Counted from the stretch's first letter, positions 17,301-25,924 are shown. The stretch is 64,000 nt of DNA from an uncultured Litoreibacter sp. (GCF_947487515.1 NZ_CANKWO010000001.1:868001-932000); one strand, 5' to 3'. The notes: generated by a model not told the origin, from the letters alone. Numbers and translations: made by a program.

Positions 17301-18869
17301 TTATAATCCGTAGCCGTGGCTGTGATCGGCTTCCCGTTCGCGGGCGTTGTCTAGGTCTCGTTCAACTGCCTCTCGGCGGCTTTCATTAATTTCAAGCTTG
17401 TCTCTAGTTGCGTGCGCAGCGTCCCGTAACTCCGCCCCTCGCTCAACAAGCCGTTCAACGCATCCACGGATGCCGTTTGCGATTGAATGAGCACTGACAC
17501 GCAGGCGGCCAATCCATCCATCTGGCTCTGCATCCCGTTCGTCGAGCGTGTCTCTAACCCGCTCAATTCGGCGGCTGAGACCTCGCAGGCCGTCACCAAC
17601 CGCTCCACGCAGGCGAGCAAGTCGCGCTCCAAGGCTGTCAGGGGCGTTGTCATTCATCTCTCCTTGATCTGGATGCACAGCACGGGCCAATCCACCATTG
17701 TGCAGGTCTTCATTTCGGTGGTGTTCGGGTCCAAGATCACCCACGTCTGACCGGCTTGATTGACCCGCATCAGGCCCATCTCTTTCAGCTCTGAGCGCGT
17801 CATCATCCCGACCCAAAACCAGCTCGCGGCCATCATCAAGGCGATCCCTGCCCCAACCATCCCCGCGATGATCCACGGTGAGTACGTCAGCCAAGTCCTG
17901 ATCTGTTCGAGCCGGTCCTCGAACAAGTTCCTGTTGTGAAACAGGAAGTGCGCCGTATCGTTCTGCATTGTATCCCGCGCGTCGTTCAACATGGTCTGCG
18001 AGGTCTGCACGAAGGCGCTCATGTGAGAGGCCATCAAGTCTTCTTGTTCGGTTTGCATCTGCGCCAGTTTCGTACTCAGCCGCGATTTCTGCATGTCGGG
18101 TTGGGGACCAGTTTTCATGGGTCAGGAGGCCTTCAAGTTTGAACGGTTTGGAAAATTCAGGATCGCGGACACTGATTGATTTTGTAGCTTGGCGCGTGAC
18201 CTCGAACCCTGTGTCTTCAAAGAACGCGACCATGGACGCGCGATCAGTGATCAGGCCCGCGTCAATCTGGTCGTAGAGGGCGGAAACTATGACCTGCCGT
18301 GCCTCGGCGCGGTCAGCGCTCTCGCGTACGGGTTTGAAGTCGCGGGCGCGGTCTGGCTCCATCGGGTCGGCCCAACCATGGGTCTTGTTCAACACGTCGC
18401 GCAAGGTAGCGAACGCCGCCACGTGGCCCGGCGGTGCGATGTTCAGTGCCTTGCCCGTCGCCAGCTCCAAGCGCGGGGTGCAAAAATGCAGCTCGACATT
18501 GCCCTCGTGGAGATGGCGCACCCAAAGGCAGTCGTATTGGTCCGCCTCAAGCCCCGCAAAGGCCAGAGCTTCAAATAGCTCAATGGCCTCTTGCTGGGCG
18601 TCCTCGTTGGGCTGGTCGCTGTCTGCAAAGCTGATCACGCCTGCGGTGTAGCTCCACTTGTTCGCGCTGGCGTCGATTAAATCCCGCGTCCGGTCGGGAT
18701 TGCCGTGCAGCACTTCAGGTAAAGGATCGCGGTTTTTGGTCTGAGGTTGGCCGCCTTCGTCGCGGATCAGGTTGCGGTTTTCGTCGTAGGCCAAAACCTC
18801 GCGTGCGGTCAGGTAGTCAACGGGGGCCGCGCCGCCGCCCGTGCCAGACGAAAAGAACGAGATGATCAT
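17301..18869 (-). CDS. mobA: MobA-type relaxase / mobilization nuclease
   Basis: A 522-residue relaxase. The N-terminal domain opens with SGTGGGAAPVDYL, which supplies the likely catalytic Tyr19, and later has the metal or active-site cluster WVRHLHEGNVELHF near residue 120. This is reminiscent of the HEN-type motif of ColE1-family relaxases. The C-terminal half is Arg, Asp and Glu rich, low in complexity, and overlaps two further genes in another frame. It would nick the element at its transfer origin and pilot the strand. It overlaps mobC by 4 bases. Assignment to the MOB-HEN branch is tentative; the relaxase role is well supported by its partners. Confidence 0.86.
   Translation of the reverse strand: MIISFFSSGTGGGAAPVDYLTAREVLAYDENRNLIRDEGGQPQTKNRDPLPEVLHGNPDRTRDLIDASANKWSYTAGVISFADSDQPNEDAQQEAIELFEALAFAGLEADQYDCLWVRHLHEGNVELHFCTPRLELATGKALNIAPPGHVAAFATLRDVLNKTHGWADPMEPDRARDFKPVRESADRAEARQVIVSALYDQIDAGLITDRASMVAFFEDTGFEVTRQATKSISVRDPEFSKPFKLEGLLTHENWSPTRHAEIAAEYETGADANRTRRLDGLSHERLRADLADHVERRAGYNAERYGALPVSQQELVRGPARTDQDLADVLTVDHRGDGWGRDRLDDGRELVLGRDDDALRAERDGPDAGQSSRSDVGDLGPEHHRNEDLHNGGLARAVHPDQGEMNDNAPDSLGARLARLRGAVGDGLRGLSRRIERVRDTLDERDAEPDGWIGRLRVSAHSIANGIRGCVERLVERGAELRDAAHATRDKLEINESRREAVERDLDNAREREADHSHGYGL
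17351..17653 (-). CDS. MobD-like protein nested within mobA
   Basis: A 100-residue frame lying wholly inside mobA in a different reading frame. Its ATG comes immediately after the TGA of the nested mobB-like gene (TGAATG). The sequence begins MTTPLTALERDLLACVERL and continues with helical, Gln- and Leu-rich coiled-coil segments (LIQSQTASVDALNGLL, then LKLMKAAERQL), like the small MbeD/MobD proteins of ColE1-type plasmids. In ColE1 the corresponding genes are also nested in the relaxase gene, which is the main reason to accept it. Function in transfer is auxiliary and poorly known. Confidence 0.62.
   Translation of the reverse strand: MTTPLTALERDLLACVERLVTACEVSAAELSGLETRSTNGMQSQMDGLAACVSVLIQSQTASVDALNGLLSEGRSYGTLRTQLETSLKLMKAAERQLNET
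17654..18118 (-). CDS. MobB-like mobilization protein nested within mobA
   Basis: A 154-residue frame nested in mobA. It has an N-terminal coiled-coil region (LSTKLAQMQTEQEDLM onward), then a clear membrane helix, WIIAGMVGAGIALMMAASWFW, and a short C-terminal domain ending in VDWPVLCIQIKER. MbeB/MobB proteins of ColE1-like plasmids have this build, coiled coil plus transmembrane segment, and overlap the relaxase gene in the same way. Such a coherent membrane helix and tail would be unusual in a chance frame. It probably helps dock the relaxosome to a helper conjugation apparatus. Confidence 0.72.
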   Translation of the reverse strand: MKTGPQPDMQKSRLSTKLAQMQTEQEDLMASHMSAFVQTSQTMLNDARDTMQNDTAHFLFHNRNLFEDRLEQIRTWLTYSPWIIAGMVGAGIALMMAASWFWVGMMTRSELKEMGLMRVNQAGQTWVILDPNTTEMKTCTMVDWPVLCIQIKER

Positions 18870-19327
18870 TGCTGGCCCTCGCTGTGCTGACCGATGATCT
18901 GCGCAAGCTGGCGCTCAATTGTGACAAGCCGCACGCTGACCTTGAGGGCGTCGATATGGCTTGTGCGGCCAGATTTGACGGCCTCGTTAATCCAGCGAGC
19001 CAGTTGGTTGAGGTTCCCGCCGACACGGGCAACGGCCAACGTCAGCGACGGGTCAACGCGCGGCACGGGCTTGCGCCGTCGCGCTTGGACCAGCCCCAAG
19101 GCCTCGCGCATCAGCGTGGCGTTGGGCAGTCCAGCCGCGTCCGCCTTGGCGACAAGCGCGGCCTTTTCAGCAACGGTGCATCGAAAGATCACAGTCTCGG
19201 AAAGGCCTTCTTTGACGCGCTCGCCGCGCGTCTGGTTGGGGTTTGAAGGGGAGGCACGCCGCCCCTCACAAGTCCCGCCGATGTAATCGGTGGGTAACCT
19301 TGCTGTTTGCCTAGATTGCGCAGTCAT
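18866..19327 (-). CDS. mobC: MobC family relaxosome accessory protein
   Basis: A 153-residue protein. Residues about 45-75 form a ribbon-helix-helix-like segment (IFRCTVAEKAALVAKAD), and the C-terminal half has the MobC signature VARVGGNLNQLARWINEA. MobC binds near the transfer origin and helps the relaxase melt and nick the DNA. The start overlaps the upstream replication-like gene by 4 bases and its stop overlaps mobA by 4 bases, so all three are a tightly coupled operon. The first 40 residues are basic and low in complexity. Confidence 0.88.
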   Translation of the reverse strand: MTAQSRQTARLPTDYIGGTCEGRRASPSNPNQTRGERVKEGLSETVIFRCTVAEKAALVAKADAAGLPNATLMREALGLVQARRRKPVPRVDPSLTLAVARVGGNLNQLARWINEAVKSGRTSHIDALKVSVRLVTIERQLAQIIGQHSEGQQ

Positions 19328-20112
19328 GACTTCACTCCGCGAGCTTCTTTAGCGATAGCACTGTTCAATACCGACGCTGTGGGGCGACTGTGACTTATGA
19401 CCTTGCGGCTTGCATTAGGGTTTAAGGTTTTATGATTTGATTTGATATCATCTGCTTTACTCTCTTGTTTCGATACGGTTTCGGAACCCTTTCGAAAGGG
19501 TTCCACAGTCTGCAAACCGTCACTTGGCAACATTTGATAACAAGCTTGAATTGAGCTGTACGCGCCTTTGCCCCGACTATTGATTTCATCCATCAGAATA
19601 GCGTTGAAGCCATCGCCGTATTTGAAGAAAATCATCTTTAAGAACGCACGAAATGCCGAATGGGCTTTCTTATGCTCTGTGCTGAGGTCTTCCCAATTTA
19701 AGGTCTGCATAAAGCTTGAGACCGTGAACTCGGCGATAGCACGGCAGAACATTTCGGCTGGCCAAGCTGGTAGACCTTGGAAGCTCTTCATGTGGCCTTT
19801 CATTTGATTGCCGTTATCGGGTGCGTTTAGGGAATGAAACCAACCGATCAACCGCAAGGCTTGATGGTCGTGGTCGTATTCAATGAGTTCGCATCGTTGA
19901 AGTTCAGTGATTGCGGCTTGAATCTCAATGGGTTTAACATTCGCGTCATAGCTCCAGATTTCCACTGGATAGCGAAAAAGCCCGATATAGTTGCTTAACT
20001 TTGAGCACTGCGCGGTCAGGTATATGAAGCGGACGTCATTGGACGAAAGCGCCCTAAACTTTGGATCAGAAAATAAGTCAAAGTCGATCTGCGCATAGTA
20101 TTTTACAGCCAT
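19324..20112 (-). CDS. Replication-like protein with winged-helix N-terminus
   Basis: A 262-residue protein. The N-terminal 110 residues resemble phage or plasmid replisome-organizer winged helices. They begin KYYAQIDFDLFSDPKFRAL and continue with YIGLFRYPVEIW and the wing region LIEYDHDHQALRLIGWF. The C-terminal part is polar, Ser-, Lys- and Asn-rich and probably flexible. Such proteins load helicase or open origins on mobile elements, so an excised circle may replicate. It is the first gene of the mob operon, overlapping mobC by 4 bases. Identification is by domain style only. Confidence 0.62.
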   Translation of the reverse strand: MAVKYYAQIDFDLFSDPKFRALSSNDVRFIYLTAQCSKLSNYIGLFRYPVEIWSYDANVKPIEIQAAITELQRCELIEYDHDHQALRLIGWFHSLNAPDNGNQMKGHMKSFQGLPAWPAEMFCRAIAEFTVSSFMQTLNWEDLSTEHKKAHSAFRAFLKMIFFKYGDGFNAILMDEINSRGKGAYSSIQACYQMLPSDGLQTVEPFRKGSETVSKQESKADDIKSNHKTLNPNASRKVISHSRPTASVLNSAIAKEARGVKS

Positions 20113-20124
20113 TATACTAACCGC

Positions 20125-20340
20125 CTACACTGAGATGATTTTAGATTTGACCCAATCGTCCAAGTCAACGCGCCGGTACAATATGCACCCAGCGACATTG
20201 GCGAACCTTGGTCCACGAACGCGGTTCTGCTTCATCCGTAACTTAGAAAGCTGGCTTTCTGAGATTTTCAGATACGCCGCAGCCTCTGGGGGCCGGTAGT
20301 GTTCCTGCAACTCTTCGATCTGTGTTTCACCTGCGTGCAT
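20125..20340 (-). CDS. AlpA/excisionase-like helix-turn-helix protein
   Basis: A 71-residue protein with a MerR-like excisionase helix-turn-helix: HYRPPEAAAYLKISESQLSKL and, after a short wing, ILYRRVDLDDWVKS. These small proteins direct excision or activate int in P4-type elements. The ATG at 20340 has a CAGGAG ribosome-binding site six bases upstream; an in-frame ATG ten codons earlier lacks one. It is followed after 12 bases by the replication-like gene and probably heads that operon. Confidence 0.82.
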   Translation of the reverse strand: MHAGETQIEELQEHYRPPEAAAYLKISESQLSKLRMKQNRVRGPRFANVAGCILYRRVDLDDWVKSKIISV

Positions 20341-20412
20341 CGCGGACTCCTGTGGTTCATCGAGGTGCACTCAGATTGATTAACGTTGCTGGGAAAAGCA
20401 TGTGTTTAGATT

Positions 20413-21195
20413 TTAGTAATTTTTGGTCACCCAGAACTGAATTCCGAATTTTTTATACCACGTGTTTGATTTCTGTTTGTTTTCAAGCCACTTCAGCATC
20501 GAAACCTCATATCGCATTTGCTCGCGATCCATTTTCTTCCAAACGCGTTCAACGACACTCGGGGTCGGCTTACCAATTTTTCTGTTCAGATAGGTCACAT
20601 GAGCGAAGCCATTGCAAATCAACGGCAAGGCACTTTGGCGCTCAATTTTCGCTTCTGATGTAAATTGCATTCCAAGCCTACGACATAACAAATCGGCACT
20701 TTCAAAGACCGCCAGATTCCGCAATTTGTCACGTGTTTCCGAAGGCCCTTTCTTGCTTGGCACGGGAAAGGTACCTGACAACACTTCGCCTGCAAAGACT
20801 CTGAGCTTGAAAGGCACCGCAACTTTCAACTTTAGGTTTTCACCAACCACTTCAATCAAACGCGTGTAGACTTTGAAATCAACCTTGGCCGCTTCGTAGA
20901 CGCCGTTGGCCCATATTGGGTCCATCGCATAACCCTTCTTTCGCTTTACTATGCCGATAGAAAGATCAAAACACAGATAGAATAGAACCGTTTCGCTGGA
21001 ATTTATGATCGACGTATAGTGGTCAGCGATGGACACAACCTGCGCCTGCACGGCCGAACCATACAGCTTTAAATCGGCGTCATGCACCTTGGCAAAAAAG
21101 TCCGTTCTGTTCGAGTAAATATCCTGCCCAAGGTCGTGATTGATGAAATAATTCACAGCATTCAACCAATGAACGGGGGCAACCCTTGAATTCAT
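20413..21195 (-). CDS. Unknown protein co-transcribed with the integrase
   Basis: A 260-residue soluble protein without a domain I recognise. It is rich in aromatic and basic residues, with two Trp near the C-terminus (MLKWLENKQKSNTWYKKFG), and has no signal peptide or membrane helix. Its start overlaps the integrase stop by 4 bases, so it is translated with it. It may assist integration, or be accessory cargo; neither is shown by the sequence. Confidence 0.7.
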   Translation of the reverse strand: MNSRVAPVHWLNAVNYFINHDLGQDIYSNRTDFFAKVHDADLKLYGSAVQAQVVSIADHYTSIINSSETVLFYLCFDLSIGIVKRKKGYAMDPIWANGVYEAAKVDFKVYTRLIEVVGENLKLKVAVPFKLRVFAGEVLSGTFPVPSKKGPSETRDKLRNLAVFESADLLCRRLGMQFTSEAKIERQSALPLICNGFAHVTYLNRKIGKPTPSVVERVWKKMDREQMRYEVSMLKWLENKQKSNTWYKKFGIQFWVTKNY

Positions 21196-22295
21196 TTTTT
21201 CGATAATACGTCTAATGCCTGCCTCTTTTCTTCTCTGTAGTTTGCGCGATCATAGACCGCCGTTACGCTTCGGTCCGCATGGCCAAGCACCCTTTCAACG
21301 ATAAATCTAGGCACCTTATTTTCAGTCATTCTCGTTGCAGCAGTGCGACGTAAATCATGTATTCGCCAGTCATCGACACCAGCCCCCTTTGCCAACCGGT
21401 CTTTCTCACGAGACCCCAAACGCAACTGCTTCAACCCAGTTGGGCCAAAGACAAATGGGCCGCGTTTGGGCTGCTTCTCCAAAATCTCCATGAGAGCGGA
21501 AGTGAGAGGCACTTCATGCGCCTTTGCCCTCTCCCTTTTTGTCGCTTTAAATTTCGCGGCAGGAATTGTCCAAATATCGCCCTCAAGCTCTTCCCACTTC
21601 ATGCTCGCAACATTGTCTTTGCGCTGAGCCGACATCATCAAAAACCTAAAGTATGCTCCGAGGTTATCTTCGAAGGTCGCATCCCAGACCTTGCGCCACT
21701 CTTCGTCCGTCAAAACCCGGTCACGCGGTGTTGCAATCGCTGTGGCCTTCAAACCTGCCCAAGGGTTTTCATCGATCAAACTTTCATCAACGGCCCACCC
21801 AAACATTGGCCGGATGTATCGAATGACTGCACTTCCCCTAAGTTCACTTGATTTCTTCGAAACATGTGAACGCAGCTCTCGACCGTGGTGGATGGATACA
21901 TCAGTCAGGCGAAGGTGACCGACAAACTCATTGGCCCATACGTCCCATGCAGATTGAATATCGCACCATGAACGCATCTTCGGTCCTCGTGCGGTTTTGT
22001 ATTCTGCGAAGAGATCGGCGACAGTTTTGATATGTTCCGGCGTCCACGGGGCATTTGAGCTTGCTTTAGTTTGTATTGCGGCCATCCGTGCATCACGGAC
22101 GGTCATATGTGGAAAAAGGCCAAGACGGACCATTCGACGTTTCGCACCGCGATACACGAACGTGTGCCATTGCTTAGACCCAAACTTCTTTCCTACGCGC
22201 AGCACTAAGCCGCGTTCAATCGTATCTCGAACGTCATAGCGTTCGGACTTGTGCTTTAGATTGATGATGTACGTCTCTGTGAGTTTTGCTTGCAT
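21192..22295 (-). CDS. int: P4-type tyrosine site-specific integrase
   Basis: A 367-residue tyrosine recombinase. The N-terminal arm-binding domain contains RGLVLRVGKKFGSKQWHTF and then RRMVRLGLFPHMTVRDAR. The catalytic domain shows the first Arg in MMSAQRKDNVASMKW, HDLRRTAATRM, the LGHADRS histidine, and the nucleophile Tyr348 in VTAVYDR. All catalytic residues are present. It lies beside the right attachment repeat and reads into the element. Paired TTTGGTGGCG repeats sit directly upstream of its start, so integrase binding there could repress its own promoter. Confidence 0.96.
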   Translation of the reverse strand: MQAKLTETYIINLKHKSERYDVRDTIERGLVLRVGKKFGSKQWHTFVYRGAKRRMVRLGLFPHMTVRDARMAAIQTKASSNAPWTPEHIKTVADLFAEYKTARGPKMRSWCDIQSAWDVWANEFVGHLRLTDVSIHHGRELRSHVSKKSSELRGSAVIRYIRPMFGWAVDESLIDENPWAGLKATAIATPRDRVLTDEEWRKVWDATFEDNLGAYFRFLMMSAQRKDNVASMKWEELEGDIWTIPAAKFKATKRERAKAHEVPLTSALMEILEKQPKRGPFVFGPTGLKQLRLGSREKDRLAKGAGVDDWRIHDLRRTAATRMTENKVPRFIVERVLGHADRSVTAVYDRANYREEKRQALDVLSKK

Positions 22296-22316
22296 TTTGG
22301 TGGCGCTTTGGTGGCG
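22296..22316 (+). repeat. Paired TTTGGTGGCG direct repeats, right integrase arm sites
   Basis: Two copies of TTTGGTGGCG lie at 22296-22305 and 22307-22316, immediately upstream of the integrase start and about 105 bases inside the right attachment repeat. They match the left pair in sequence and orientation. Likely arm-type integrase sites. Confidence 0.65.
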
Positions 22317-22422
22317 TTTCAGTTGATAGACACATCTTCACCCTGATTCCTGAAAGTTCATAAGTCAATACAATCAAAGGGTTTTGAACCTGTAGGAACC
22401 TGTGGGAAACAGGATTCTAAGA

Positions 22423-22469
22423 ATTGCAAATCCGTGTACACCGGTTCGATTCCGGTACTCGCCTCCAAT
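22423..22469 (+). repeat. Right attachment repeat (copy of tRNA-Cys 3' half)
   Basis: Perfect 47-bp copy of 12656-12702, preceded by unrelated sequence and not able to form a complete tRNA. This is the original chromosomal 3' end of tRNA-Cys displaced by integration, and it marks the right boundary of the element. Confidence 0.94.
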
Positions 22470-23026
22470 TATACCATGCACTTAGCCCCCACTCTCTCAC
22501 GCTTGAGGCTCCGCGCCTACGGGGGCTACATTTATGTGTCTCGAGACGGTGGTTATTGTTGATCGAGCTTGAGTTGAGCCGCATCGCTTTCGTCTGGATC
22601 GCCTGTGTAAACGATGAACGTCAGGTATCGCTTTGGTGATGGCGGATTTGATTTGGGCTTCAGCGGTGCTGCTTTAAAGGGCATGACAGGTGTGGAAGCT
22701 GAAGAGTTTAGCGCGGTGCAAGATCGCTGATCGGCAGGGCGGAAGGGCGGAAGGGCGGAAGGGCGGAAGGATGGCAAAGCCGTTTAGCTCTTGGGAGCAA
22801 GCCGCAACAGCCCCTACGCGCTTCACAGGCTCGTCTAGGGCCCAATTGTCGCCCCTCCTCTAAATCCCCCCCTCAATGCATTATTGACGGCGCCCTTCCC
22901 TATTCCAACACCTGTGCGCGATCTTGAACACTGGCATTTAATACTCGTCGCACAACGGTGATATGCGACGTCGATATCTAATCCTTTGGGATTGGCCCCA
23001 CTCGCCAGGCGATTGCCACCAGACCG
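22470..23026. other. Non-coding region right of the integrated element
   Basis: No gene is supported in these roughly 560 bases. The region contains an inverted repeat TAGCCCCC / GGGGGCTA (about 22480-22529) that encloses a smaller AGGC/GCCT hairpin, and a block of four 8-bp direct repeats at 22737-22768. It follows the 3' end of the first ABC operon. Confidence 0.5.
22737..22768 (+). repeat. Four tandem copies of GGGCGGAA
   Basis: GGGCGGAA is repeated four times without interruption. It lies in non-coding DNA about 270 bases outside the element boundary. It is short enough to change copy number by slippage; no function is apparent. Confidence 0.8.
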
Positions 23027-24790
23027 TCACCCGTTTTCATATCGGAAGCGTTGTCGCGATCCGCGTTGATCTGGATGGGTGATCGGCACGGCGGACAGCA
23101 GCGCCCTCGTGTAATCATGCGTGGGCTGGGTGCAGACAGTTTCGGAATCGCCAGATTCAACAATGTCCCCTTTGAACATGACCAAAACCCGATCACAAAA
23201 ATAGCGAACCAGACCCAGATCGTGGCTGATGAACACATAGCTTAGTCGCAACTCTTTTTGCAATTCTTGGAGCAAGTCCATGATTTGCGTGCGAATACTC
23301 ACGTCCAACGCCGACGTCGCCTCGTCCGCAATAATGATCCGCGGATTGGGTGCAATAGCACGCGCAATACTAATACGTTGGCGTTGCCCACCAGAGAAGG
23401 CATGCGGATATCGCTCAAGTGCTGACGACGGGAGCCCAACCAGATCCAGCAATTCCAAGATGCGTTTTCTGCGATCGACTGGCGACGTCATACCGTTCAG
23501 CAACAGGCTTTCCCCAATGATCTGCGACACGCTCATGCGAGGGTTAAGAGACGCAAAAGGGTCTTGAAACACAGTTCTCATGTCACGCCACGTGGGCTGC
23601 AACTGCGCATCGTTGAGCTGAGAAATCTCGGCCCTGTCCCCGCCTCTATTGGTGTAATGCAGCTGGCCGGCTTCGATACTATGGACACGCTGAATGCAAC
23701 GGGCCAACGTCGTTTTACCCGACCCGCTTTCGCCAACAACCCCAAGGGTCTCACCCTCGTGCAGGGTAAAGCTTGCATCATTCACCGCAACCAATGTGGT
23801 TTGGGTCATGCCTAACAGACCGGTCTTGCCGTAGAACTCTTTGCGCAGGTTGCTGGCTTCTAAAATGGGGGCACCGATTGGTTGAACTTGCCGTTGCGCC
23901 AGCCGGTCTGGAGACGGGATCTGTGAATCCCGCGCAGATTTTAGCAGCGCCTTGGTGTAGTCATGCTTTGGACGATCAAAAACATCCTGCACATTTCCAT
24001 TTTCGATCACCTTTCCATGCCGCATAACCGCAACGTGATCGGCGATTTCAGCGACAACTCCCATGTCATGGGTGATGAACAAAATCGCCATGTCATTTTG
24101 TTTCTTCAAGTCATTCAGAAGATCCAGAATTTCGGCTTGAATGGTCACGTCCAACGCGGTGGTTGGCTCATCCGCGATCAGTATTTTGGGATTGCAAATA
24201 AGCGCCATCGCAATCATTGCCCGCTGCCGCATGCCGCCGGAAAACTCAAAGGGATATTGATCTATCGCCTTTTCCGGATTGGGGATTTCGACGCGGCGCA
24301 GCATTTCAATTACGCGGTCGCGGGCGGCCTTTTTGTTCAACCCTTCATGCAGAACCAAGCTTTCAGTGATCTGGCTGCCGATCGTGTGCACAGGTGATAA
24401 AGAGCTCATAGGCTCTTGAAATATCATCCCAATATCGCGACCTCGAATGTTTCTGATAACACCTGATCTGGCTTCAAGCTTGGCCAAATCCAACGAACGG
24501 GTCTGTTCCGTTTTTGAACTAGGGTGGGCCTCATGCAGCAGAATTTCGCCCGATGCAATGCGGCCGGGTCGATCAACCAGCTGCAAAATGGACCGCGACA
24601 ACACGCTTTTCCCTGAGCCACTTTCACCGACCAGACACAAGGTCTCTCCGGGCACCAGATTGAGCGATACATCATCCACTGCGTTAAAGATTCCGTGTCT
24701 GGTTTCAAACACAGTTACCAGATTCTTAATCTCAAGAATTGGATGGTCGGCGGGCAAATTTTGTTGGGTCATTTGTGACATCCTCTTCAC
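23027..24790 (-). CDS. Dipeptide/oligopeptide-type ABC transporter, double ATPase (DppD-DppF fusion)
   Basis: A 587-residue protein with two complete ABC ATPase halves. Half one has Walker [12 protein letters not shown], signature [12 protein letters not shown] and Walker [13 protein letters not shown]. Half two has [23 protein letters not shown] and [12 protein letters not shown], then the Opp/Dpp C-terminal extension. It energises uptake through the two permeases encoded upstream. The frame starts with GTG at 24790, overlapping the permease stop by 4 bases. ATG codons at 24781 and 24772 are alternatives, and the paralogue at 34969 favours the MSQM start (24781). Confidence 0.95.
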   Translation of the reverse strand: MKRMSQMTQQNLPADHPILEIKNLVTVFETRHGIFNAVDDVSLNLVPGETLCLVGESGSGKSVLSRSILQLVDRPGRIASGEILLHEAHPSSKTEQTRSLDLAKLEARSGVIRNIRGRDIGMIFQEPMSSLSPVHTIGSQITESLVLHEGLNKKAARDRVIEMLRRVEIPNPEKAIDQYPFEFSGGMRQRAMIAMALICNPKILIADEPTTALDVTIQAEILDLLNDLKKQNDMAILFITHDMGVVAEIADHVAVMRHGKVIENGNVQDVFDRPKHDYTKALLKSARDSQIPSPDRLAQRQVQPIGAPILEASNLRKEFYGKTGLLGMTQTTLVAVNDASFTLHEGETLGVVGESGSGKTTLARCIQRVHSIEAGQLHYTNRGGDRAEISQLNDAQLQPTWRDMRTVFQDPFASLNPRMSVSQIIGESLLLNGMTSPVDRRKRILELLDLVGLPSSALERYPHAFSGGQRQRISIARAIAPNPRIIIADEATSALDVSIRTQIMDLLQELQKELRLSYVFISHDLGLVRYFCDRVLVMFKGDIVESGDSETVCTQPTHDYTRALLSAVPITHPDQRGSRQRFRYENG

Positions 24791-25923
24791 TGATCTTGCG
24801 CATAGGGGTCAGCTGCGTCACGCAATCCGTCCCCCAGAAAGTTCAAAGCCAAGACCGCGATCAACACAAAAAATCCGGGAACAAATAGCCATGGTGCTTG
24901 CGCGATGGAACGAATGTTCTGCGCTTCTTTAAGCAGAACACCCCATGAGATGGATGGCGGCAATAACCCCAACCCGAGGAAAGACAACGATGTTTCCGCC
25001 AAGATCATTGCCGGAATTGCCAGTGAAACAGACGCAATAATGTGGCTCATCAAGGATGGCATAATATGGCGAAACACTATTCGACGCGGGCGTGCCCCGT
25101 CTAATCGCGCTGCGGTCACAAAATCCTCGGTGCGGAGCGCCAAAAACCGGCCTCTGACCACCCGCGCCAATTCAGTCCACCCGATCAACGATAAAATCAC
25201 AGTAATAGCAAAATATCGCATCAACGGGTCGATGTTGGCGGGGATGGTCGCACTTAGACCCAGCCAAATTGGAATGGTTGGCATGGACAAGATCAACTCG
25301 ATCGCGCGGGTCGAGACAGAGTCAAACCATCCCCCCAGATAGCCAGCCATACCGCCAATCAACGTGCCCAGAAACAGGCTCATCGCAACACCGACCAAGC
25401 CAATGGACATCGAAATTCGCGTCCCAGCAATGGACCTGCTCAGCATATCACGACCAAGCCTGTCTCCTCCCAGTAGATAGAAACGCTCATCCGGGTCAGT
25501 TGGGGCGATCAGCCGACGTTGCATCGGTATGAAGCCCGCCAGCAGATAAGGTTCGGATTTCCCCAAGAACGAGATGTAGATCTTTTCATCAGGGTTTCGT
25601 TCATAGGACGTCGCCAAAGTTTCGGGGTCTCGGGATAGCGTCGTGCCCAAGACGTGCGGGCGAAAGCGCGTACCGTCTTCCGTGCGGTCTAAAAACTGAA
25701 CCATTTGCGGTGGATGGAACACATCCCGCCGAGACGTGACCTCTGGATCAAAGGGTTGGAAAAATTCTGCAAATGCCGCGAGGACATAGAGAAAGCCAAC
25801 CAGATAAAGACTGATCAAAGCCAGTTTGTGTTTTTTGAATTTCAGCCACATCAAGCGCCATTGCGATGCTTCGGCGATGTCGGTGGGGATGCGCGGGTCT
25901 GTTTGATCTACAAGATTGGACAT
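24787..25923 (-). CDS. Peptide-type ABC transporter permease (DppC-like)
   Basis: A 378-residue inner-membrane permease with a long N-terminal extension, an extracytoplasmic insertion (residues about 70-165) and a core of five helices. The cytoplasmic EAA-like loop LDGARPRRIVFRHIMP contacts the ATPase. FLGDGLRDAADP at the end is typical of DppC/OppC. It forms a heterodimer with the product of 25925-26908; the two genes are one base apart. The 391-residue frame at 36716 is its close paralogue. Confidence 0.95.
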   Translation of the reverse strand: MSNLVDQTDPRIPTDIAEASQWRLMWLKFKKHKLALISLYLVGFLYVLAAFAEFFQPFDPEVTSRRDVFHPPQMVQFLDRTEDGTRFRPHVLGTTLSRDPETLATSYERNPDEKIYISFLGKSEPYLLAGFIPMQRRLIAPTDPDERFYLLGGDRLGRDMLSRSIAGTRISMSIGLVGVAMSLFLGTLIGGMAGYLGGWFDSVSTRAIELILSMPTIPIWLGLSATIPANIDPLMRYFAITVILSLIGWTELARVVRGRFLALRTEDFVTAARLDGARPRRIVFRHIMPSLMSHIIASVSLAIPAMILAETSLSFLGLGLLPPSISWGVLLKEAQNIRSIAQAPWLFVPGFFVLIAVLALNFLGDGLRDAADPYAQDQ

Positions 25924-25924
25924 T

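Larger units (their letters stand above)
12656..22469. mobile_element. Integrative and mobilizable element in tRNA-Cys, about 9.8 kb
   Basis: The element is bounded by perfect 47-bp direct repeats covering the 3' half of tRNA-Cys. At the right end a P4-type tyrosine integrase reads inward, as is usual for tRNA-site elements. In order from the right it carries int, an unknown gene overlapping int, an AlpA-like HTH gene, a replication-like protein, mobC, mobA (with nested mobB and mobD), a small unknown gene, and a rightward three-gene cargo at the left end. There are no type IV secretion genes, so it would depend on a helper for transfer. The cargo is visibly more AT-rich than the chromosome around it. 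Confidence 0.93.

Noticed and set aside
22737-22768. Short tandem repeats as a CRISPR array
   Set aside because: The repeat is 8 bases without spacers and there are no cas genes nearby.
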